A DNA stretch of 64,000 nt from Streptomyces sp. (GTDB lineage Bacteria; Actinomycetota; Actinomycetes; Streptomycetales; Streptomycetaceae). The notes under the pieces were generated by a model, which was not told the origin of the DNA, made no database searches, and saw only the letters and a program-made list of their open reading frames with translations. Of the stretch, positions 31,484 through 40,600 are shown piece after piece; within the stretch, counting starts at the first letter, position 1; the number at the start of each line of letters is the position of its first letter. Where the stretch lies: contig JABFVM010000208.1 of assembly GCA_013362785.1 (NCBI GenBank), forward strand, positions 1 to 64,000, written 5' to 3'. The position numbers and the translations under genes were made by a program.

Positions 31484-31803
31484 CCCGTCACATCGGGCGG
31501 AAGGGTCGAGCCTTCTGATGTGCCGATGTGCGCCGGGAGTTTGTGGGCGAACGAAACGAGTCCGGCCTGTAGGCGGGACTCGACCCCGAGCTTCGCGAGT
31601 ATCTGGGCCATATGGGCCTTCACCGTGCGCTCGGTGACCCCGAGCAGCGCGGCGAGCTCACGGTTGGAGTAGCCATGGCTCAGCAGGGAGAAGACCTGGA
31701 GTTCGCGCTCGGAGAGTAAATGAACCTGGCTCAGCCCTTCCAGCCAGGGGAACTGGGTCTCGTGGAGAATTTGGTCGTAGGTATCGAAACCGAAACATGG
31801 CAT
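31480..31803 (-). CDS. Small LuxR-type (GerE) DNA-binding regulator with a TTA codon
   Basis: 107-aa protein made of little more than a LuxR helix-turn-helix: LSERELQVFSLLSHGYSNREL, then LLGVTERTVKAHMAQILAKLGV spans residues 30-80. There is no receiver or sensor domain. Leu29 is encoded by TTA (31717-31719), so full translation should require the bldA tRNA, linking it to development. ATG 31803 (MPCFGFDTYD) is the likely start; an upstream Met at 31896 is open. Avilamycin clusters are reported to carry two activators, aviC1 and aviC2, and this and the next gene are the natural candidates. Confidence 0.8.
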   Translation of the reverse strand: MPCFGFDTYDQILHETQFPWLEGLSQVHLLSERELQVFSLLSHGYSNRELAALLGVTERTVKAHMAQILAKLGVESRLQAGLVSFAHKLPAHIGTSEGSTLPPDVTG

Positions 31804-32217
31804 GGTCTGGCCCCCGTATGAGCGTGTGGTCCTTGCATGCCCTGGGGAGTCATTCGACGCAATTGAGTGTCGAGGCAAAATGTCCCAAGACATCACTCAT
31901 CTTGATGATCTTACCGCATCAACGGCCGGGTGGTGGCCTCTTGGTGGTGCCGTCTGTTTGGTGCTGCCTACTGCCGTGAGCAGGATCCGCCGACGTGGCG
32001 GGAAAGTCGGATAAAGCGTCCAGTGCCTGGTGTGTGGGCCCGGTAATGGCGCTGCAGCGAAGGGGAATCTTACCTTCCGCTTGACGCTGTGGCCGCCGGC
32101 CGCAGTGGTGCGTGCCACTCGCTTCGAGCGGTGAGCCCGCTCACTTCGTAATTCTGTGAGCCTTTTCGGGCGATATAAAGGCCGCTTCAATGAGCTTACG
32201 CGTTGGTGATATGCGGC
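31804..32217. other. 414-bp non-coding region between two LuxR-type genes
   Basis: No gene is supportable. The region is clearly less GC-rich than its surroundings and should contain the promoter of the downstream minus-strand LuxR gene and the end of the upstream one. It includes the GTGAGC half-site cluster at 32131-32161 and a small inverted repeat near 32075 (GGAATCTTACCTTCC). Confidence 0.6.
32131..32161. promoter_or_regulatory. Cluster of three GTGAGC half-sites
   Basis: GTGAGC-CC-GCTCAC at 32131-32144 is a perfect dyad. A third copy, GTGAGC, lies at 32156-32161, 11 bp further on and forming a second dyad with the middle copy. Position between two LuxR genes suggests an operator for one of them or another regulator. 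Inferred from symmetry only. Confidence 0.5.
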
Positions 32218-32469
32218 TCAATTGACGCGATCCTGCAGAACCTTGGGGGGCCATACCTCGGAGCTCAGGATTCCCTGCGCGTAGGCCTTGGCGACGAGGG
32301 CGGTGCGGTTGGGCACCCGGAAGCGCTCCATCATCTTGCTCACGTGATACTCGACCCCCTGGCGGCTGAGGTAGAGCTTGTTCGCGATGCAGGTAGTGCG
32401 CTCACCTGCGGCGATGCGCTCCATGATCTTGGCGTCCAGGCTGGACAGGGTTGTGGGGGCGGTTTTCAC
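32218..32469 (-). CDS. Very small LuxR-type (GerE) DNA-binding protein
   Basis: 83-aa protein, essentially a lone LuxR helix-turn-helix: LSSLDAKIMERIAAGERTTCIANKLYLSRQGVEYHVSKMMERFRV in outline spans residues 8-52, with the recognition helix at RQGVEYHVSKM. GTG 32469 with GGGAG upstream. It has no TTA codon. It lies in the same direction as the LuxR gene at 31803 but 414 bp apart, so each probably has its own promoter. It is divergent from the sugar-gene operon starting at 32756, which it may control. Candidate second pathway regulator (aviC1/aviC2 type). Confidence 0.78.
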   Translation of the reverse strand: MKTAPTTLSSLDAKIMERIAAGERTTCIANKLYLSRQGVEYHVSKMMERFRVPNRTALVAKAYAQGILSSEVWPPKVLQDRVN

Positions 32470-32755
32470 CGAGGACTCCCTGGGGGAAGAGTACTGAGGG
32501 GTCGAGAGTGCCGCGGCGGGGCCGGGCGCCGACAGCTGACTTCATTTAACCCAACACTCCCGCGCCGAAAATAGTGGACTTTTGTTCAAGCGGGGACCAC
32601 AGTAGTTGCGCATTGAATGTTTAGCGGGTGAGACCGGGACGTACCGGACACATCCCGAATCAGGGTGCTGTCGACAGGACTAGCAATTTCCTTATGCGCG
32701 TACGCCCTATCCTCGACGTCTGCGAATATTGTGGCGTGGAACGAGTGGAGACGGC

Positions 32756-33166
32756 ATGAAAATCGATGTGCTCCAGCCGACCTGCAACCTGGACACGGTC
32801 CGGGACGGGCGTGGCGGAATTTTTACCTGGGTGCCCCCGGAGCCCATCCTGGAATTCAATATGCTGCACTTGTACCCGGGAAAGGTGCGCGGCCTTCACT
32901 ATCATCCGCACTTCGTCGAGTACCTGCTCTTCGTCGAGGGCGAGGGCGTGCTGATCACCAAGGACGACGCCGATGACCCGGACTGCAAAGAGGAATTCAT
33001 CCATGTCTCGCGCGGGGTCTGCACCAGGACGCCGGCCGGGGTCATGCACGCCGTACACGCCATCTCGTCCCTGACGTTCATCGCCATGCTCACCAAGCCC
33101 TGGGACACCTGCAATCCCCCGCTGGTCCAGGTCGAGCCGCTGCCGCACACCCTGGAGCGCGGGTGA
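32756..33166 (+). CDS. Small cupin, RmlC-like sugar epimerase candidate
   Basis: 136-aa single-domain cupin. The segment KVRGLHYHPHFVEYLLFVEGEGVLITKDD (residues about 42-70) resembles the core of dTDP-4-keto-sugar 3,5-epimerases (RGLH motif) and of FdtA-type ketoisomerases. The rest of the RmlC fold is shortened compared with the usual 180-200 aa. It probably epimerises or isomerises a dTDP-4-keto-6-deoxysugar made by AviD/AviE1. ATG 32756 with GGAG 7 bp upstream. The stop overlaps the next gene (GTGA), starting a coupled set with the SDR and C-methyltransferase. Confidence 0.72.
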   Translation: MKIDVLQPTCNLDTVRDGRGGIFTWVPPEPILEFNMLHLYPGKVRGLHYHPHFVEYLLFVEGEGVLITKDDADDPDCKEEFIHVSRGVCTRTPAGVMHAVHAISSLTFIAMLTKPWDTCNPPLVQVEPLPHTLERG

Positions 33167-33858
33167 GGGTCGCGGTGGTCGGTGCCGGGGGGTTCGTCGG
33201 CACGGCCGTCACCCGGGCGCTGGGTTCCGCGGCCGTTCCCGTGACCCGTGCGAACTACGAGGAGGCGCGCCGTAGCGGCCCCTTCGATGTTCTGGTCAAC
33301 GCGGCCTGCTCGTCACGGCGTTACTGGGCCCGGCAGCACCCCGACGACGACCGCCGCGAGACGCTCGACAAGACCCGGGCGCTCCTTCGCGACTGGGAGT
33401 GGGACCGCTTCGTCCAGATCAGCACCATCTCCGCGCGCACCCAACTGGACACCCCCTACGGCAGGAACCGGGCCGAGGCCGAGGAGCTCTGCGCGGGCCA
33501 CCTGGTCGTCCGCCTCGGTCCCATGTACGGCGACAGCAACACCAAGGGCGTTCTCATGGACATCCTCAAGGAGCAGCCGGTCTACGCGCACGGCGAGTCG
33601 CGCCAGAGCTTCGCCCCCGTCGAGTGGTGCGGCGACTGGGTGGCCTCCCACCTCGGCGCCGAGGGCGTGCGGGAGGTGGGCGCGCGGACGACGGTCACCC
33701 TGCGGGAGATCAGAGACGCGGTCGGCTCGCGTTCCGAATTCGCCGGCGACCGCAACGACGACCAGTTCCCCCTGGCCGCCGAACCCGACTGGCCGGACGC
33801 CGCGGATGTCATCGGCTGGCTCAGGGCCCGTAGCCGAGCACTGACTGGAGAATCATGA
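33163..33858 (+). CDS. Short SDR-family nucleotide-sugar reductase-like protein, Arg for catalytic Lys
   Basis: 231-aa Rossmann protein. VAVVGAGGFVGTA is at residues 3-15, and the QISTISARTQLDTPYGRNR segment at 85-103 holds Tyr99. The residue four after it, normally the catalytic Lys, is Arg103. The later part LRLGPMYGD-like and the SFAPVEWCGDW motif fit extended SDR proteins, but the protein is about 80 aa shorter than typical. It is coupled to the cupin before it and the C-methyltransferase after it (GTGA and ATGA overlaps), so a ketosugar reductase role in a branched deoxysugar branch is likely. Confidence 0.75.
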   Translation: MRVAVVGAGGFVGTAVTRALGSAAVPVTRANYEEARRSGPFDVLVNAACSSRRYWARQHPDDDRRETLDKTRALLRDWEWDRFVQISTISARTQLDTPYGRNRAEAEELCAGHLVVRLGPMYGDSNTKGVLMDILKEQPVYAHGESRQSFAPVEWCGDWVASHLGAEGVREVGARTTVTLREIRDAVGSRSEFAGDRNDDQFPLAAEPDWPDAADVIGWLRARSRALTGES

Positions 33859-35078
33859 CCACGATCGGTCACTCGACAGTTATCGACCGTTGCCGGATCT
33901 GCGACAACACCGAGTTGTTGCCCGTACTCGACCTCGGTTCGCAGGCGCTCACCGGCGTCTTCCCGCGGACCCGCGGCGAGGACGTGCCGTACGTCCCGCT
34001 GGAGCTGGTCCGCTGCTCGCCCGGCGGCTGCGGGCTGGTGCAGCTGCGCCACACCGCCGACTTCGGCCTCATGTACGGCGAGGGCTACGGCTATAGGTCC
34101 AGCCTCAACCGTTCCATGGCGGACCACTTGCGCGGCAAGGTCGCCGCCATCACGAACCTGGTCGACCTCGGCCCCGGTGACCTGGTCGTGGACATCGGCA
34201 GCAACGACGGAACCCTGCTCGCGGCCTACCCCGCCGACGGGCCCTCCCTGGTCGGCGTCGACCCCGCCGCCACAGTCTTCGCCGGGTCCTATCCGCCGGG
34301 CGTCGAGCTGATCCCCGACTTCTTCGCCTGCGACCTGCTCGGCGGGCGCCGCGCCAAGGTCGTCACCTCGATCGCGATGTTCTACGACCTGCCGCGTCCG
34401 ATGGAGTTCATGCGGGAGGTCGGCCGCCTTCTGACGGACGACGGCATCTGGGTGACCGAGCAGAGCTACCTGCCGTCGATGCTCCAGGCCTCCGCCTACG
34501 ACGTGGTCTGCCATGAACATCTGGACTACTACGGCCTCCGCCAGATCGAGTGGATGGCCGAGCGCACCGGCCTGAAGGTGGTGGACGCCGAGCTGACCCC
34601 CGTCTACGGCGGCAGCCTCTCGGTCGTGCTGGCCCGGCGCGGCTCCACCCGCCAGGTCAACGAGCCGGCCCTGGCCCGCATCCGCGCCGGTGAGACGGAC
34701 CTGCCCTTCACGGAGTTCGCCCGGCGGACCGAGGAGTCCCGCGACCGGCTCCTGGAATTCCTCACCGCCTCGCGGGACAAGGGACTGTGCACCCTTGGCT
34801 ACGGCGCCTCGACGAAGGGCAACGTCATCCTCCAGTACTGCGGTCTGGATGACACCCTCCTGCCCTGCATCGCCGAGGTGAACGAGGACAAGTTCGGCTG
34901 CTACACGCCCGGCACCGGAATCCCGATCGTCTCCGAGGAGGAGGCCCGGGCGCTGCGGCCCGATCAGTTCCTCGTCCTCCCGTGGATCTACCGGGACGCG
35001 ATGGTCGCCCGGGAACGCGACTTCCTGGCCTCCGGCGGCAACCTCGTGTTCCCGCTGCCCGCCCTGGAAGTGGTGTGA
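33855..35078 (+). CDS. aviG1: NDP-deoxyhexose C-methyltransferase
   Basis: 407-aa three-domain enzyme of the TylC3/EryBIII/EvaC type, which transfers a methyl from SAM to carbon 3 of a dTDP-4-keto-dideoxysugar. The N-terminal zinc site uses C13, C16 (RCRICDN) and C54, C59. The SAM domain has VVDIGSNDGTLLA at about 112-124. The catalytic region QSYLPSMLQASAYDVVCHEHLDYYG (about 207-231) holds the conserved Tyr/His/Glu residues. The C-terminal lobe has GYGASTKGNVILQYCG. In avilamycin this fits the methyl-branched deoxy-evalose sugar. The symbol follows avilamycin nomenclature as I recall it. Confidence 0.88.
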   Translation: MTTIGHSTVIDRCRICDNTELLPVLDLGSQALTGVFPRTRGEDVPYVPLELVRCSPGGCGLVQLRHTADFGLMYGEGYGYRSSLNRSMADHLRGKVAAITNLVDLGPGDLVVDIGSNDGTLLAAYPADGPSLVGVDPAATVFAGSYPPGVELIPDFFACDLLGGRRAKVVTSIAMFYDLPRPMEFMREVGRLLTDDGIWVTEQSYLPSMLQASAYDVVCHEHLDYYGLRQIEWMAERTGLKVVDAELTPVYGGSLSVVLARRGSTRQVNEPALARIRAGETDLPFTEFARRTEESRDRLLEFLTASRDKGLCTLGYGASTKGNVILQYCGLDDTLLPCIAEVNEDKFGCYTPGTGIPIVSEEEARALRPDQFLVLPWIYRDAMVARERDFLASGGNLVFPLPALEVV

Positions 35079-35082
35079 TCAG

Positions 35083-36510
35083 GTGCCGAACGTGAAGGCA
35101 CGCGGCACCACGCGGGTGCTCGCCGTGGTGCTGCTGTCGGTGCTGCCGCTGCTGGCCGCGGCCCTGCTGCTGTGGCACGGCGCCACGGGCCGGGACGACG
35201 CGGAGCACCCCGGGTCCGCGAGCAGCGCGCCGGGTGCGTCGCATGTCGAGGGGTGGCAGTTGCTGCTCGCCCTCGCCGTGGTGGTGGCCGCCGCGCGGGC
35301 CGTCGGAGCGCTGGTCAGCCGGTATCTGGGCCAGCCGCGCGTGGTGGGCGAGATGATCTCCGGGATCGTCCTCGGCCCTTCGGCGCTCGGCCTCGCCGCC
35401 CCCGGGGTCTACGACGCCCTCTTCCCCGCCGCCCTCCACTCCTATCTCAATCTCGTCGCCCAGATCGGGCTGGCGCTGTTCATGTTCCTGATCGGCATGG
35501 AGTTCGGTGAGAGCAGGCACGAACGCGCGGGCCGCACAGGCGTCGCCGTAGGTGTCGTCGGCGTCTGCCTGTCGCTCGCCCTCGGCTGCGGCCTCGGGTA
35601 CGCGCTGTACTCCGGCTACGCTCCGGACGGCATCGGCTTCCTGCCGTTCACCCTCTTCCTGGGTATCGCCATGAGCGTGACGGCCTTCCCGGTGCTGGCC
35701 CGGCTGCTGATGGAACGCGGCATGCTCCAGTCCCGGGCGGGCGCGTACGCCATCGTGGGCGCCGCCACCGCCGATCTCGTCTGCTGGCTGATGCTCGCGG
35801 GGGTCGTCGCGCTGTTGCGCAGCGACTCGCCTCTGGGGGTGCTGCGCACCCTCCTACTCACGGCGGTCTTCTTCGCCGTCATGGTGTGGCTCGTCCGCCC
35901 CGCCCTGCGGCGCGTCCTGCGGCGGCCCGAGCGCTGGCTCCCCGACGGCGGGATGCTCGCGCTGATCATCCCCTGCGCGCTGCTGTCGGGGGTCGCCACC
36001 GAACTCATAGGCATCCACCTCATCTTCGGCGCGTTCCTGTTCGGCGCCATCTGTCCGAAGAACGAACCGGCCCTGGTCGGCGCCCGAGGCAAACTGCAGG
36101 AACTCGTCACCGCCGTGCTGCTGCCGCCGTTCTTCGCCTCGGTCGGCCTGAAGACGGACCTGCTGCAGCTCGGCCAGAGCGGCGGAGCCCTGTGGGCGTG
36201 GGCCGGCGTCGCTCTGCTGGTGGCCGTCGCCGGCAAGTTGGCGGGCAGCGCGGCGGCAGCGGCGCTGATGTCGGTGGAACGCATCGACGCCCTGCGCATC
36301 GGCGTGCTCATGAACTGCCGCGGACTGACCGAGCTGGTGATCCTCACCATCGGGCTCGAACTCGGCGTTCTGACACCGGCGTTGTTCACCATGCTGGTCA
36401 TGGTCACCCTGTGCGCCACCGTCATGACCGCGCCCCTGCTCGACCTGCTCGACCGCGCCGAGCGGCGCTTCACGCCCGCCCGCACAAAGGCCAGGTCCGT
36501 CGTCGGCTGA
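35083..36510 (+). CDS. Cation/proton antiporter (CPA2 family)
   Basis: 475-aa membrane protein. A signal-like first hydrophobic segment lies at residues 11-30. The Na_H_Exchanger domain has about 12 helices from residue 58 on, including RYLGQPRVVGEMISGIVLGPS and the LALFMFLIGMEF helix. GTG start 4 bp after the C-methyltransferase stop, so it is probably in the same transcript. A comparable antiporter gene is part of known orthosomycin clusters as I recall. It may counter ion or pH stress linked to product export; direct drug efflux is not shown. Confidence 0.85.
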   Translation: MPNVKARGTTRVLAVVLLSVLPLLAAALLLWHGATGRDDAEHPGSASSAPGASHVEGWQLLLALAVVVAAARAVGALVSRYLGQPRVVGEMISGIVLGPSALGLAAPGVYDALFPAALHSYLNLVAQIGLALFMFLIGMEFGESRHERAGRTGVAVGVVGVCLSLALGCGLGYALYSGYAPDGIGFLPFTLFLGIAMSVTAFPVLARLLMERGMLQSRAGAYAIVGAATADLVCWLMLAGVVALLRSDSPLGVLRTLLLTAVFFAVMVWLVRPALRRVLRRPERWLPDGGMLALIIPCALLSGVATELIGIHLIFGAFLFGAICPKNEPALVGARGKLQELVTAVLLPPFFASVGLKTDLLQLGQSGGALWAWAGVALLVAVAGKLAGSAAAAALMSVERIDALRIGVLMNCRGLTELVILTIGLELGVLTPALFTMLVMVTLCATVMTAPLLDLLDRAERRFTPARTKARSVVG

Positions 36511-36659
36511 CGAGAGCGCGGCGAATTCCGACCACGAAATGCCGGGGCCGGTCTAGGTGATTCCCTCAAGAATGCCGACAACTCACTGACTATGATCGTC
36601 ACGGAATGCGGATTTATGCGCGCCGGGTCCAGTAAGCCTGAAAACAGGGAGGTGGGTTG

Positions 36660-37694
36660 GTGCAAATAGCCGACCTGTACATCGGTGCTCTCGGCGTCTT
36701 CGTACCGCCCGTGGTGAGCGTCGAATGGGCCGTGGAACGCGGCCTCTACCCGGTCGAAGAGGCCGAGGCACATGAACTCGGCGGAGTCGCCGTCGCCGGC
36801 GACATCCCCCCTCCGGAAATGGCCTTGCGGGCGGCGCAACAGGCGGTGAAGAGGTGGGGCGGATCGCCGACGGAATTCGATCTGCTGCTTTATGCGAGCA
36901 CCTGGCACCAGGGCCCGGACGGCTGGCCGCCGCAGGCGTACCTGCAGCGGCACCTGGTGGGCGGGGACATGCTCGCCCTGGAGATCAGACAGGGCTGCAA
37001 CGGCGTGTTCAGCGCGCTGGAACTCGCCGCCGCCTATCTGCAGGCCGATCCGAACCGCACGAGCGCGCTGATCGTCGCCGCCGACAACTACGGAACCCCG
37101 CTGATCGACCGGTGGCGGATGGGGCCCGGCTTCATCGGCGGTGATGCCGCCTCGGCCCTGGTGCTGACCAAGCGGCCCGGCTTCGCCCGGCTCTGCTCGC
37201 TGTCCTCCAAGGGGCTGCCGGAGATCGAGTCGCTGCACCGGGGGGACGAGCCGCTGTTCCCGCCGAGCATCACCCGGGGCCGGCCCACCGACTTCAGCGC
37301 CCGCATCGGCCAGCAGTTCGCCACCCGCAGCCCTGCCTCCATAGCGATGGCCGATATCCAGGACCATATGACGGACGTGGCCGAGCGCGCCTTGGCGGGG
37401 GCCGGCATCGGAATGTCGGACGTCGCCCGCGTCTCCTTCATGAACTACTCGCGAGAAGTGGTCGAGCAGCGCTGCATGGCGGCCTGGGAGCTGCCGCTGT
37501 CCCGTTCCACCTGGGAATTCGGCCGGGAGATCGGCCACTGCGGGGCCAGCGACCACTTGCTGTCCATGGAACACCTCGTACGGACCGGTGAGCTCGCCCC
37601 CGGCGACCATGTCCTGCAACTCGCCACCGCCCCGGGCCTGGTGGTGTCCAGCGCCGTCCTTCAAGTTCTCGAATCGCCGGACTGGGACGAATGA
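36660..37694 (+). CDS. aviN: KAS III-like acyltransferase partner of the orsellinate synthase (AviN)
   Basis: 344-aa thiolase-fold protein. The nucleophile C113 lies in EIRQGCNGVFSALELA. The places of the His and Asn of true KAS III enzymes read FMNYSREV (N262) and IGHCGASDHL. This gives H293 and D298, a Cys-His-Asp set as described for acyl-transferring KAS III relatives (CerJ, ChlB3 group). Such proteins move an aromatic polyketide from the PKS to its acceptor; AviN is also linked to starter choice. GTG 36660 has GGGAGG 7 bp upstream. The stop overlaps the PKS start (ATGA). Confidence 0.9.
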   Translation: MQIADLYIGALGVFVPPVVSVEWAVERGLYPVEEAEAHELGGVAVAGDIPPPEMALRAAQQAVKRWGGSPTEFDLLLYASTWHQGPDGWPPQAYLQRHLVGGDMLALEIRQGCNGVFSALELAAAYLQADPNRTSALIVAADNYGTPLIDRWRMGPGFIGGDAASALVLTKRPGFARLCSLSSKGLPEIESLHRGDEPLFPPSITRGRPTDFSARIGQQFATRSPASIAMADIQDHMTDVAERALAGAGIGMSDVARVSFMNYSREVVEQRCMAAWELPLSRSTWEFGREIGHCGASDHLLSMEHLVRTGELAPGDHVLQLATAPGLVVSSAVLQVLESPDWDE

Positions 37695-40600
37695 TGAATA
37701 CCGGCAACGACGAACGGAATATGCCCGTGATATCCCTTGATCGCCCGGCGGACTCCCTCCCCCCGGTGGCCGTGGTCGGGATCGGATGCCGGTTCCCCGG
37801 TGGCGTCAACTCACCCGAGGAATTCTGGGACCTGCTGACGGCCGGACGTAACACCGTCGGCGAGATGCCCGCCGACCGCTGGGAAGGCTACCGGGACTTC
37901 GGTCCGCGATTCGACGCGGCGCTGCGGAAGGCGATTCGCTCCGGCAGCTTCCTGGACGGCGACATCGCGGGTTTCGACGCCGAGTTCTTCGGTATCTCGC
38001 CGCGCGAGGCCGAACTGATGGACCCGCAGCAGCGCCTCATGCTGGAGGTGGCCTGGCAGGCGCTGGAGCACGCCGGCATCCCGCCGCACGCACTGGCCGG
38101 GACCGACACCGGTGTGTTCGCCGGGGTCTGCACCTACGACTACGGCGCCGGCCAGCTGGAAGACCTGCCGAACATCGACGCGTGGACGGGGATCGGCGCG
38201 GCGGTGTGCGCCGTGTCGAACCGCGTCTCGCACGCGCTCGACCTGCGCGGGCCCAGCCTCTCCATCGACACCGCGTGCTCGGCCTCGCTGGTGGCGCTGC
38301 ACACCGCCGCGCAGAGCCTGCGGCTCGGCGAGTGCACCCTGGCGGTGGCCGGAGGCGTCAACCTGGTGGTGTCACCGGGCCAGACGCTCGCCCTGGGCAC
38401 GGCCGGCGCGCTGGCGCCCGACGGCCGCAGCAAGCCCTTCGCCGCGTCGGCCGACGGCTACGGCCGGGGCGAGGGCTGCGGCGTCCTCGTCCTCAAACTG
38501 CTGGCGGACGCCGAACGCGACGGCGACCGGGTGCTGGCGGTGCTGCGCGGCAGCGCCGTCAACCAGGACGGACGTACCAACGGCATCATGGCCCCCTGCG
38601 GTCAGGCCCAGGAGCACGTCATGCGGCGCGCCCTGACGGCCGCCGGCGTCGCGGCCGACACCGTCGACTTCGTAGAGGCCCACGGCACCGGCACCCGCCT
38701 CGGCGACCCCATGGAAATCGGCGCGATCGGCGCGGTCTACGGACGCGACCGCTCCGACTCGGAGCCCTGCGCGGTCGGGTCGGTGAAGTCCAACATCGGG
38801 CATCTGGAAGGCGCCGCCGGCGTCGCGGGCGTCATCAAGGCGGTCCTCGCCCTCGGCCAGGACCGGATCCCGGCCACCCTGCTGGACGGCGACCCGAATC
38901 CCGAGATCGACTGGGACGGCCTCGACATCCGGCTGGCGACCCGGGCCCTGCCGTGGCCCGAGCGTCCCCACCCGCGCCGTGCCGCGGTGTCCGGGTTCGG
39001 CTACGGCGGCACCGTGGCCCATGTGATCCTCGAACAGGCGCCCACCGCGTCCGCCCGCCCCGAGCCGGAGTCGGCCGGAGCCCTGTTCCCGGTGTCCGCC
39101 GCCTCCCCGGAGGCGCTGCGGGACCGCGCGGGCGCGCTCGCCGAGCTGGTCGAAGGGGGAGCGGACCTGGCTTCGGTCGGGCACACCCTGGCCCATCGGC
39201 AGTCCTCGCTCGGCCACCGGGCAGCCGTGGTGGCGACCGACCGCGACGAACTGGCCGCCACGCTGCGCGCGTTGGCCACCGCGGAGCCCGCGTCCGGTCT
39301 GGTCACCGGGGCCGCGCTGCCGGACGCCGGCAATCCCGTCTGGGTGTTCTCGGGGCACGGTTCCCAATGGGCCGGGATGGGCCGGGAACTGCTGGAGTCC
39401 GAGCCGGTCTTCGCCGAGGTGATCGACGCTCTGGAGCCGGTGTTCAAGGAAGAGATCGGGTTCTCGCCCCGGCAGATGCTGCTGGAGGGCGAGCACACCG
39501 AGGTCGACTGCGCCCAGACCATGATCTTCGCGATGCAGCTCGGGCTCGCCGCGCTGTGGCGGTCCCAGGGCGTCGTACCGGCCGCTGTCATCGGCCACTC
39601 GGTCGGTGAGATCGCCGCCGCGGTCACCGCGGGGACGCTGACCATGGCCGACGGGGCCCGGCTGATCTGCCGCAGGTCGCTGCTACTGCGCGAGGCCGCG
39701 GGCCGTGGCGCGATGGCGATGGTCACCCTGCCCTTCGACGAGGCCGCCGAGCGGCTCGCGGGGAACGAGGCGGTCGTCGCGGCCATCGCGTCCTCGACGA
39801 CGTCCACCGTGATCTCGGGTGATCCCGCGGAGATGGACAAGGTCGTCGACCGCTGGACCGACGAGGGGCTGATCGTGCGGCGGGTCGCCTCCGACGTGGC
39901 CTTCCACAGCCCGCACATGGAGCCCCTGCTCGACCGGCTGCGCGCGGCCGCCGCCGAGCTCAGTCCGCGCGCACCGCACACGCCCCTCTACACGACGGCG
40001 CTGGCGGACCCGCGGGCCACGGTGACCGCCGACGGCGCGTACTGGGCGGCGAACCTGCGCAACCCGGTGCGGCTCGCCGCGGCGATCACCGCCGCGGCCG
40101 AGGACGGCCACCGGGCGTTCGTCGAGCTCGCCCCGCACCCCGTCGTCGCGCACTCGATCCACGAGACGCTCGCCGAGCGCGGCGTGGAGGACGTGTTCGT
40201 CGGCACGACGCTGCGCCGGAACCGACCCGAGGTCCACACCTTCCGCACCAACGTGGGTGCGGCCCACTGCCACGGCGTGAGCGTGGACTGGACGGCGCTC
40301 CAGCCGGCGCAAGGCACCCTCGAAACACTGCCGCCCTACCCCTGGCAGCACCGCTCGCTCTGGCGTTCCATCGCCGGTTCGCGCGGGGCCGAGCGGGGCC
40401 ACGACGTCGACTCCCACACGCTGCTGGGCACACCCGGCGGCGTCGCGGGCAGCGACCTGCGGCTGTGGCACAGCACGCTGGACGACGACAGCCGCCCGTA
40501 CCCGGGCAGCCACGCCCTCAACGGCGTGGAGATCGTCCCGGCCGCCGTGCTGGTGGCCACGTTCCTGGCCGCCGGGGCCGAGGGCGACGAGGGCCGCGCC

